64,000 bases of DNA from SMAG-U1939 sp036376595 (GTDB lineage: Bacteria; Chloroflexota; Ktedonobacteria; Ktedonobacterales; JADMIN01): assembly GCA_036376595.1 (NCBI GenBank), contig DASVAA010000102.1, forward strand, positions 1 to 64,000, written 5' to 3'. Numbering within the stretch: the first letter of the stretch is position 1; each line of letters begins with the position of its first letter. Below, in pieces: positions 35,428-42,120 of this stretch. A model generated the notes under the pieces. It was not told the DNA's origin, did not search any database, and saw only the letters and a program-made list of their open reading frames with translations. A program made the position numbers and the translations under genes.

Positions 35428-35490
35428 TCAGGCGCGTCCCCGCCGATCGCCGTCGCCGGCGTTGTCGTCGCCGTCGCAATCGTCGGCCAT
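35428..35490 (-). CDS. Asp-rich leader peptide upstream of aspS
   Basis: A 20-codon frame, ATG 35490 to TGA 35428, with AGAGG 7 bases upstream. Seven of 20 residues are Asp (positions 3, 4, 6, 8, 9, 13, 15). It lies between the T-box terminator and aspS. After its stop, two copies of CCGGGCG can each pair with the same downstream CGCCCGG, giving alternative hairpins as in attenuators. Ribosome stalling at Asp codons could sense charged tRNA(Asp). Repetitive GAC/GGC codons can arise by chance in GC-rich DNA, so this remains a proposal. Confidence 0.5.
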   Translation of the reverse strand: MADDCDGDDNAGDGDRRGRA

Positions 35491-35550
35491 GGGTATCCTC
35501 TTTCTCGCAATCGCAATCGCAATCGCTCGCCGCGGCATCCACAGGCCAAC

Positions 35551-35957
35551 AAAAAAGCCCTCGTCCATCCACTTTCGGAGGACGAGGGCCATCAGCCGCT
35601 CGTGGTGCCACCACCATTCGCCCCGCGCCGCGAGCTTACAAGCCCGCCGCTGGAGCCTCGTTGTCGGGTCCTGCCAGCGGTTGAAACCGCGCCTGGAGGG
35701 CGTTCCGCTGCCAAGTCCGCCTGCGCGGACTGGACCCTTCGCGCGCTAACGGGCGCATCCCGAAGACGGCTCGCCGCCGCGGGCGTCCACCGGACGCCCC
35801 TACGAATGGGAAACGCCCAATGACACCCCTACGAACAAGCTCACCGCCCAGCTCTGGGGCTGTCGCGTGGGAGCGTACCGGCGGCGGCGCTCGCAGCCAG
35901 GGCGCCGCTCTCTGCTCTGCCGGTCTCTCGCTCCCGTGTCTCCCCGTCATCGCCGTT
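35551..35957 (-). promoter_or_regulatory. T-box riboswitch (Asp specifier) controlling aspS
   Basis: From a start near 35957 the leader folds as Stem I. The base is 35945-35942 with 35859-35856, then helix 35935-35929 with 35875-35869. The 3' strand of the internal loop holds GAC (35864-35862) followed by A, as expected for a specifier. An AGAGAG bulge (35913-35908) and a loop with GGCTGCGA (35898-35891) match the T-box apical motifs. The T-box element GGTGGCACCACGAG lies at about 35613-35600, then the terminator: arms 35589-35580 and 35566-35557 plus six T (35556-35551). Uncharged tRNA(Asp) should favour read-through. Roughly 200 extra bases with genomic repeats separate Stem I from the antiterminator. 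Confidence 0.72.
35677..35803. repeat. Dispersed repeats inserted within the aspS T-box leader
   Basis: 35677-35733 repeats the element of 6139-6202 (GCGGTTGAAACCGCGCCTG, then a CCGCCTGCGCGG palindrome). 35781-35803 is the palindrome GGGCGTCCACCGGACGCCC plus CTAC, shared with 39879-39902 and 52777-52801. Confidence 0.7.
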
Positions 35958-35963
35958 GCAAGC

Positions 35964-35993
35964 ATACTAGCACGCGGGCAGGGCGGGCGTCAA
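35964..35993 (-). promoter_or_regulatory. Promoter of the aspS leader
   Basis: On the minus strand TTGACG (35993-35988), an 18-base spacer and TAGTAT (35969-35964), a few bases before the first T-box stem. Confidence 0.6.
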
Positions 35994-36171
35994 ACGGATG
36001 CGGACGCTCCGCATGGTGGGCAGCGAAGTTCGCCATCCAGTGAAAATTTGTTCGCTGGGGATGTCGAATCGGCGCGTTCCCGTTCGACGTAGTGGTGAAC
36101 GGGCACGTGGCCCGTCGGAACACCGCATCGCGCAAACCGCGTGTGAAGCGAGCAGCAGGAGGAGTCCGACC

Positions 36172-36516
36172 ATGAAGTACGCGCTGTTGATCTACACCAA
36201 CGAGACCGAAGATGCTCAGGCTAGCCCGGAGCAGCAGCAGGCCGTGTACGCCGGCTACAACGCCTTCGGGGAGCAGTTCAAAGACAAGATCGTCGGCGGC
36301 GAGGCGCTGGTGCCGACCAGCTCGGCGACGACCGTCCGCGTGCGCGACGGCAAGACGCTCACCACCGACGGTCCCTTCGCCGAGACCAAGGAGCAGCTCG
36401 GCGGCTTCTATCTGGTTGATGCCGCCAACCTCGACGAGGCGATCACCATCGCCGCGCACATTCCCGGCGCGGCCACCGGCGAGATCGAGGTCCGTCCGGT
36501 GATGGTGTTCGAGTAG
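36172..36516 (+). CDS. YciI/DGPF-domain protein
   Basis: A 114-aa YCII-related protein. It starts MKYALLIYTNE and contains the hallmark LTTDGPFAETKEQLGGFYLVDA, ending IEVRPVMVF. AGGAGGAG lies before ATG 36172. DGPF proteins are almost always encoded beside ECF42-type sigma factors, as here with the gene at 36672; they are thought to be their target or co-factor. No enzymatic role is settled. Confidence 0.93.
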   Translation: MKYALLIYTNETEDAQASPEQQQAVYAGYNAFGEQFKDKIVGGEALVPTSSATTVRVRDGKTLTTDGPFAETKEQLGGFYLVDAANLDEAITIAAHIPGAATGEIEVRPVMVFE

Positions 36517-36580
36517 CCGCCGTCGTGCGCTGCTCATCTGGCGATTGATTGCCGCCAGCCGTCACGTCGCACGGAACTAT

Positions 36581-36636
36581 GATACCGAGGATGATTCGCG
36601 TGGGTAGTTCCCGCGGAGGAATCATTCCTCGGTATC
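36581..36636. promoter_or_regulatory. Long inverted repeat before the ECF42-type sigma gene
   Basis: GATACCGAGGATGATTC (36581-36597) faces GAATCATTCCTCGGTATC (36619-36636); only one inserted base breaks the match. It would form a stable hairpin in the leader and includes no T-run. It may be an operator or an mRNA control hairpin for the downstream sigma gene. Confidence 0.55.
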
Positions 36637-36671
36637 GTCGTCTGTGGGACGGGCAGGCGGAGCTCATCATC

Positions 36672-37982
36672 ATGCGCAGCGCGAGGCACGCGGGGCGTGC
36701 CGGACAGGTTATCGAGCAGGTCTTCCGCGACGACGCCGGGCGCATTCTGGCCGGCTTGATCGCGTCGTTGCGTGACTTCGTGCTGGCCGAGGACGCCCTG
36801 CAAGATGCCGCGGTCGAGGCCCTGCGGCGCTGGCCGGCGGAGGGCGTGCCGCGCAATCCGGCGGCGTGGCTCACGGCGATCGCGCGGCGGCGCGCGATCG
36901 ACCGCTTGCGGCGCGATGCGACACTGGCCCGCAAGCAGGAGCTGCTCCAGGTCGCGCTGGAGCTTGAGCAAGACCAGCCTCCGGCCGGCGATGGCGAGGA
37001 TGACGATGAGGCGGCGTTCCCCGACGAGCGGCTGAAGCTGCTCTTCACCTGCTGCCATCCCGCGCTGGCGCTCGACGCGCGCGTGGCGCTGACGCTGCGC
37101 ACGCTGGGCGGCCTCAGCACCGCCGAGATCGCCCGCGCCTTTCTCGTGCCTCAGGCGACGATGGCGCAGCGGCTGGTGCGCGCGCAGCGCAAGATTCGCG
37201 AGGCCGGCATCCCCTACCATGTGCCGCCGGCCCACCTGCTCGGCGAGCGGCTCGACGGCGTGCTGGCGGTGTTGTATCTCATTTTCAACGAGGGCTACAC
37301 AGCCACCACAGGCGATACGCTGATCCGCCACGATCTGTGCGCCGAGGCGATCCGGCTGGCACGCCTGCTCGTCGCGCTGCTGGCCTCCGAGCCGCCGCTG
37401 AAGGACAATCCCGAGGCGCTGGGGCTGCTGGCGCTGATGCTGCTGCACCACGCCCGCCGGCATGCCCGCCACGACGTCGCAGGCGACCTCGTGCTGCTCG
37501 AAGACCAGGACCGCACGCGCTGGGAGCGCGGCGAGATCGCCGAGGGCCTCGCGGTGCTGGACCGCGCGGTGGTGCTGCGGCGGCCTGGACCGTACCAGAT
37601 TCAGGCGGCGATTGCCGCGCTGCACGCGCAGGCCCTGCGAGCCGAGGACACCGACTGGCGCCAGATCGCGCTGCTCTACGGCCGGCTGGCATGCATGGCG
37701 CCCTCGCCGGTGGTGGAGCTGAACCTTGCGGCAGCGGTGGCGATGGCCGAAGGTCCTGAGCGCGGCCTGGCGCTGATGGACGCGCTGCGGCTGGGCGATG
37801 CGCTCGGCTCGTACGACCACTACCACGCCGCGCGCGCCGACCTGCTGCGCCGCGCTGGACGTCACGCCGAGGCCGCCGACGCCTACACGCGCGCCCTGGC
37901 GCTCTGCCAGAACCGCATCGAGCGCCGCTACTTCCAGCGCCGGCTGGCTGAGCTTGGCTCAGCGCATCTGGCTCGCGTTTGA
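36672..37982 (+). CDS. ECF42-type RNA polymerase sigma factor with helical C-terminal extension
   Basis: A 436-aa sigma factor much longer than a normal ECF. Region 2 is LRDFVLAEDALQDAAVEALRRWP and region 4 has LGGLSTAEIARAFLVPQATMAQRLVRAQRKI. The C-terminal ~200 residues (NEGYTATTGD, LMLLHHARRHARHD, YYHAARADLLRRAGRHAEA-like) form the TPR-like extension of this group. ATG 36672 is chosen for GCGGAG upstream. Together with the DGPF gene it makes the standard ECF42 pair, which lacks an anti-sigma factor. Its stop lies 7 bases from the end of the convergent MFS gene. Confidence 0.92.
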   Translation: MRSARHAGRAGQVIEQVFRDDAGRILAGLIASLRDFVLAEDALQDAAVEALRRWPAEGVPRNPAAWLTAIARRRAIDRLRRDATLARKQELLQVALELEQDQPPAGDGEDDDEAAFPDERLKLLFTCCHPALALDARVALTLRTLGGLSTAEIARAFLVPQATMAQRLVRAQRKIREAGIPYHVPPAHLLGERLDGVLAVLYLIFNEGYTATTGDTLIRHDLCAEAIRLARLLVALLASEPPLKDNPEALGLLALMLLHHARRHARHDVAGDLVLLEDQDRTRWERGEIAEGLAVLDRAVVLRRPGPYQIQAAIAALHAQALRAEDTDWRQIALLYGRLACMAPSPVVELNLAAAVAMAEGPERGLALMDALRLGDALGSYDHYHAARADLLRRAGRHAEAADAYTRALALCQNRIERRYFQRRLAELGSAHLARV

Positions 37983-37989
37983 GTACAGC

Positions 37990-39249
37990 CTACAGCTCCG
38001 CGAGCGGCCGTGCCGTGCGCATCGCGCGGTTGAGTGTCGCCGCCAGCGCCAGCGCGATCAGCGAGACCTCGAACACGGCAAGCGTCACCAAGACGCCGAA
38101 GCGCTGCAACAGCAGGCCGGTCAGCGCCAGGCTGAGCGTCTCGCAGCCATAGGCCAGGACACGGAAGGCTCCATTGACCCGGCCGCGCAGGGCGTCGGGG
38201 ATCAGCGCCAGCCGGTAGCTGACCTGCGATACGTCGTAGATCTCGTCCACCACCCAGAAGGCGCCCATAATCGCACCCAGCGCCAGCGCCGAGGGCGCGA
38301 AAGCGTAGAGCGGCCACAGCAGCGCGAAGAGCCAGAACGCGCCGACCATGATCTGCCCCAGCCGCAAGCGTCTGTGCGCCTGCGAGCCGAGCAGCGCCCC
38401 TAGCATCGCTCCAATGCCGCTGATGCCGAACATTAGCCCAATCGCAGCCGGAGCCGCATGCTGGCGCTCGGCAATCACCAGCACGATCAGCATCATGCCC
38501 TCGTATGAGAGGATCAGCCCGCTGTGGAGCAGCGCCAGCGCGCGCACCACCGGCTCCCGCCAGAGCCAGCCAAGCCCCTCGCGCATCTCGGCGCCTAACG
38601 CACGACCCCGCGACGAGCGCTCTTCCTGAAAGGGCAGGCGAATCCAGGCGAGTGACAGCACCGAGGCGGCGTAGGAGACAGCATCCGCCAGGAAGGGCAG
38701 CGCGCGGCCAACGCCGAAGAGCGCCCCACCCAGCGCAGGACCGACGAGCGTGATCACGCCGCCGGTGACCTCATTCTGCGCCGTCGCGGCGGGCAGTTGC
38801 GCCTTGGCCACCACTCGCGGTAGCGCAGCCGACTCGGCGAGCGTGAAGAACACGTACAGCGCTCCCTCGATCAGCGCGACGAGGTAGAGCTGCGCCATCG
38901 TCAGGCGGCCCAGTGCCAGCGCCAGCGGGATGCTGCCGAGGGCCAGCGCCCGCCCGGCATCGCAGAGGATCATGGCGCGTTTGCGGTCCCAGCGGTCGAT
39001 CAGCGCGCCGGCGGGCAGGCCGAGCACGAGATACGCCAGCGAGCGCAGTGCGCCCGCGAAGCCGGCTTGCGCGGGGGATCGCGTGAGGGCCAGAATCAGC
39101 AGCGGCAGCGCCAGCTGCGAGGCCGCGCCGCCCGCCGACGAGACGGCCTGTCCGCCCCACAGCAGCAGGTAGTCACGATTGCGCCACAGCGGCATCGGGC
39201 GCGTACCCACCGGTGAGGGCAGGTTCTTGGTCTGCTCGTCAATTGCCAT
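37990..39249 (-). CDS. MFS transporter
   Basis: A 419-aa major-facilitator protein with about 12 hydrophobic segments. It begins PLWRNRDYLLLWGGQAVSSAGG, as in the enterobactin/macrolide-exporter-like group. The conserved loop 2-3 motif reads LPAGALIDRWDRKRAM, and the second half repeats GSQAHRRLRLG. DALRGRVNGAFRVLAYG is the usual TM10-11 signature. Likely an efflux pump for a small hydrophobic compound; the substrate is unknown. ATG 39249 has only a weak GAAGAGAG site. Confidence 0.87.
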   Translation of the reverse strand: MAIDEQTKNLPSPVGTRPMPLWRNRDYLLLWGGQAVSSAGGAASQLALPLLILALTRSPAQAGFAGALRSLAYLVLGLPAGALIDRWDRKRAMILCDAGRALALGSIPLALALGRLTMAQLYLVALIEGALYVFFTLAESAALPRVVAKAQLPAATAQNEVTGGVITLVGPALGGALFGVGRALPFLADAVSYAASVLSLAWIRLPFQEERSSRGRALGAEMREGLGWLWREPVVRALALLHSGLILSYEGMMLIVLVIAERQHAAPAAIGLMFGISGIGAMLGALLGSQAHRRLRLGQIMVGAFWLFALLWPLYAFAPSALALGAIMGAFWVVDEIYDVSQVSYRLALIPDALRGRVNGAFRVLAYGCETLSLALTGLLLQRFGVLVTLAVFEVSLIALALAATLNRAMRTARPLAEL

Positions 39250-39730
39250 GATGATGCACTCTCTTCGGAAGCACGCCACAGGGGCATGCGGATGCGGCAG
39301 TGGGGCAAAGCATTCATGCGTGAAGGCCCGGCGCGGGGCATCGAGGATTGGGTTTGCGGGGGAGTCAAAGAGGCGAATCACACGGCGAACGGCGCGACCA
39401 CGTGCGAACCTGGAGCACACACTACCACTGCGCTCACCACCAGCACGCAAGTGCGGCGAGCGAGCGGGCAATCTCGCAGCGGTCGGCGCCGTTTTTCCGC
39501 CGCGTAAGCATGAGCGCCGGGCTTACGCGGCGATGGCAGGAAGTGGCGTCACCGCGCGGGTGGCGCACCGCATGAGGGCGAACATGGCGGATTCCATCAG
39601 CCAGTCTTCCGGCGTCGTCGGACCCGCGCGGCGCGTGCGTTCGATGCCGTGACGCCGCTGCCGATGCCAAGCCGGCCTCACAGAAGTATACCGCCTCCCT
39701 CCGCAATGCCACGTAACAGAAATCTGACCC
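39250..39730. other. Intergenic region upstream of the MFS gene
   Basis: About 480 bases without recognisable coding motifs. It must contain the MFS promoter on the minus strand, but I could not identify a clear hexamer pair. Confidence 0.5.
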
Positions 39731-39808
39731 TTGACAGCCACCCTCCCCGGCCGTTACTATTACGCCAGACGATATACTACGCGCGGCGATATAGCGCGTC
39801 GCGTAGTA
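39731..39808 (+). promoter_or_regulatory. Promoter and palindromic operator of the PadR operon
   Basis: TTGACA (39731-39736), an 18-base spacer, TACTAT (39755-39760). Downstream TACTACGCG (39775-39783) is mirrored by CGCGTAGTA (39800-39808). The palindrome starts about 8 bases after the predicted transcription start, which suits autorepression by PadR. A dispersed repeat copy (39879-39902) lies in the leader between operator and gene. Confidence 0.6.
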
Positions 39809-39878
39809 AAGTCTTCACCTCGCGCCTGGGCGAGGCATGTCTCGCCCCTACAAAGCAAGGCGAGTGGAGGCTAGAGGT

Positions 39879-39902
39879 GTAGGGGCGTCCGGTGGACGCC
39901 CG
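39879..39902. repeat. Dispersed palindrome GTAGGGGCGTCC-type
   Basis: GTAGGGGCGTCCGGTGGACG continued by CCCG; the same unit, inverted, is at 35781-35803 and 52777-52801. Preceded at 39820-39865 by a related unit (GGCGAGGCATGTCTCGCC, then CCTAC). Confidence 0.75.
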
Positions 39903-39940
39903 ACTGCGTATGGCATGCTCGGCTGGTGGAGGGAGACGCG

Positions 39941-40264
39941 GTGACCAACGACCTATCCGATCTGGGGCGATTTTCCGACCCCTCGCTGCTGATCCTCGCC
40001 AGCCTGGCGGGTGGCCCCAAGCACGGCTACGCGATGATCGAGGACATTGCCGCGATGGCCGGCGTGCATCTGGGTCCAGGTACGCTCTACGGCGCCATCG
40101 CTCGCCTGGAGCAGCGCGGGCTGATCGCGCCGCTGCCCGCCGAGGATCGACGCCGCCCGTACGAGATCACCGCGCTGGGCGCTACGGCGCTGCGCGAGCA
40201 GCTCGCCAGCCTGCATGCCTTCGCCACCACGGGCCTGCGCCGGCTCGGCATGGCGTTGGGCTGA
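39941..40264 (+). CDS. PadR-family transcriptional regulator
   Basis: A 107-aa winged-helix regulator. GTG 39941 is chosen because GGAGGGA lies 7 bases upstream. DPSLLILASLAGGPKHGYAMIEDIA is the diagnostic PadR opening, and LGPGTLYGAIARLEQRGLIAPL is the recognition region, followed by RRRPYEITALGATAL. The short C-terminal part ends at the dimerisation helix. It is followed 25 bases later by a membrane protein that it probably controls along with itself, through the palindrome at 39775-39808. Confidence 0.93.
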   Translation: MTNDLSDLGRFSDPSLLILASLAGGPKHGYAMIEDIAAMAGVHLGPGTLYGAIARLEQRGLIAPLPAEDRRRPYEITALGATALREQLASLHAFATTGLRRLGMALG

Positions 40265-40289
40265 GAGAAAGGCGAAGGAGATATCCACC

Positions 40290-41249
40290 ATGCAGCCCAC
40301 AATCACCAGCACAACGGCTGCCCGCGCGCCCTGGCTGCTGCGCCTGTATCCGACCGCGTGGCGCGCGCGCTATGGCGAGGAGTTCGCGGCGCTGCTCGAC
40401 GATTACCCCCTGACCCTGTTCAGTCTGCTCGACGTGCTGCTTGGCGCGCTCGACGCCCACATCGCCCCGCTCGATACCGACGGGAGGATCCTGCGCATGC
40501 TCCACCGCCCGCGGCGCACCGCCATCGTGGTCTTCTGCGCCTACATCGCCTTCGTGCTCGCCGGCATGAGCTACCAGCAGTCCATCGAGGACGACCTGCA
40601 CACGCTCAACGGCCCGCACCCCGACATCTCGCTCGCCTATCACGTCGTCTTCTTCGTCGCGCCCCTCTCGCTGCTGGCGATCCTTGCCGGTGGCGCGCCG
40701 ATCGGCCTCGTCGCCATCCTGCGCGCGCTGCGCAATCGCCGCTGGGACATCCTGGCGCTGTTCGCCGTGCCGCCGGTTGCGCTGGCGGTCTGGATCGGCT
40801 GGACGCTGGTGATGGTCAACGTCATCGCGCCGGCGAATGCGGGGCAGGCAAACATGCGCCATCCACTCGGCGCGGCGCTGTTCCTCTCGTGGGGTGGGCT
40901 CTTCGTGCTGGCGGCGATTGCCAGCACCGCCGCGGTGAGCATCGCCGTCTCGCGCAGCGACCTCTCACCCACGCTCTATCGCTTCGCGCTCGGCCCAGCG
41001 GCGGCCGCGACGGTCTCTATGCTGGTGATGCTCGGTGCGGTGGTCGCCTGGGGACTGCTCGTGCGTGCCGAGTTTCCCGCCTACATGCTCGGACGCAATG
41101 GCCCCTCCGGCCTGGTCGCCGAGTCGCTGACGTGGCTGGCGCAGGTCGGCGTGATGGCTGTCGCCACGCTCGTGGCCGCCATCGCCTTGATCCGCGCCTA
41201 TCGCTCGCCGGCCGATCCGGCCGGGGCCGTTACGCCCGCCGCAGCGTAG
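40290..41249 (+). CDS. PadR-linked multi-pass membrane protein
   Basis: A 319-aa membrane protein with a cytoplasmic start containing LLRLYPTAWRARYGEEFAALL, a motif common in proteins encoded next to PadR regulators. About six transmembrane helices follow (for example AIVVFCAYIAFVLAG, VVFFVAPLSLLAILAGG, LALFAVPPVALAVWIGW, LFLSWGGLFVLAAIAS). AAGGAG lies 10 bases before ATG 40290. The biochemical role is not known. It is co-transcribed with the upstream regulator. Confidence 0.8.
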   Translation: MQPTITSTTAARAPWLLRLYPTAWRARYGEEFAALLDDYPLTLFSLLDVLLGALDAHIAPLDTDGRILRMLHRPRRTAIVVFCAYIAFVLAGMSYQQSIEDDLHTLNGPHPDISLAYHVVFFVAPLSLLAILAGGAPIGLVAILRALRNRRWDILALFAVPPVALAVWIGWTLVMVNVIAPANAGQANMRHPLGAALFLSWGGLFVLAAIASTAAVSIAVSRSDLSPTLYRFALGPAAAATVSMLVMLGAVVAWGLLVRAEFPAYMLGRNGPSGLVAESLTWLAQVGVMAVATLVAAIALIRAYRSPADPAGAVTPAAA

Positions 41250-41494
41250 GAGGGGGCGGAGAACGCGAAGTTCCGCGAAGTGCGCGAAGTCGAATACGGC
41301 GCCGCTCGCTCTATCCGTCAGTCAACCGTGTAATGTGTTTGCACGCCCACACGCACCTGAGTGCGCCCCACGTGCGCCGAGCCAGAGCCGATCTCAGGCA
41401 CTCTCACCCGTGACGGCCCGGATACCCGTCAGGCATGCTGTGGCCGTGAGGCTGAGCCAAATCTGGCGCGTCCACCGTTTGGGAGGAGACGACA

Positions 41495-42019
41495 ATGGCC
41501 GGAACTTCAGGGACCGATCCGCGTGGCGCGCGGCCAGCGCCGCTGCGCGACATGCGCGTGCTGATCGTGCTCGGCGCGGTCGCGGCGGCTGCCGTGCTCG
41601 TCCTGTTCCCCTTCGATTGGCTGGGCGATGTCTGGCCGGCCTACGCCAGCGTCTTCGACGTCGTCTTCGCCACGTCGCTCTCTCACTTGATCGGCCACGC
41701 GACGCTCTTCTTCCTCTGCGGCTGCCTGGTGCTAATCGCGCTGCCGGGCCTGCGGTCGCATCCCCTGCGCTATCTGGGCGTGATGCTGCTCGGCGCGCTC
41801 GCGCAGGAGGCGATCCAGAGCCTCTTCAAGCTGCAGCTCCCGACCGTCTGGGATGGCCGCGACCTCTTGCTCGACCTCACCGGCATCGTCGCCGCGTACC
41901 TTGTGCTGCTGCTGCTCGCTCGCGGCGCTGCAAAGCCGGCAGTGCAGGGTAGCGGGCCAGAGAGATTTCAACGCGAAGGACGCGAAGGACACGCGAAGGA
42001 CGCGAAGTCAGAGATGTGA
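41495..42019 (+). CDS. VanZ-like family membrane protein
   Basis: A 174-aa protein with four predicted transmembrane helices. The arrangement HLIGHATLFFLCGCLVLIAL, YLGVMLLGALAQEAIQSLF and DLLLDLTGIVAAYLVLLLL fits the VanZ-like fold (His and Glu/Gln in TM2-3, Asp in TM4). GGAGGAG lies just before ATG 41495. The last ~20 codons (FQREGREGHAKDAKSEM) are encoded by the dispersed CGCGAAGGA repeat, so the natural end has been extended by repeat DNA. Function unknown. Confidence 0.7.
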   Translation: MAGTSGTDPRGARPAPLRDMRVLIVLGAVAAAAVLVLFPFDWLGDVWPAYASVFDVVFATSLSHLIGHATLFFLCGCLVLIALPGLRSHPLRYLGVMLLGALAQEAIQSLFKLQLPTVWDGRDLLLDLTGIVAAYLVLLLLARGAAKPAVQGSGPERFQREGREGHAKDAKSEM

Positions 42020-42105
42020 CGGGAGAAGCATTCGCGCTCAATCAACCGTTCAATCTCCCTCGTCTTCACGCTTACTTCGCGTCCTTCTCGTTCCCCGTCT
42101 CTCGA
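41972..42105. repeat. CGCGAAGGA/CTTCGCGTCC dispersed repeat (copy 5)
   Basis: Tandem CGCGAAGGA units (41979-42007) and an opposing CTTACTTCGCGTCCTTC block (42070-42088) flank the gap between the VanZ-like gene and the ABC permease. The first block is inside the coding end of the upstream gene. Confidence 0.6.
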
Positions 42106-42120
42106 TGAAGGCGACACGAC

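Noticed and set aside
35505..35530. Tandem TCGCAA units before the Asp-rich ORF, considered as a CRISPR or VNTR
   Set aside because: Only about four 6-base units, no spacers; probably slippage.
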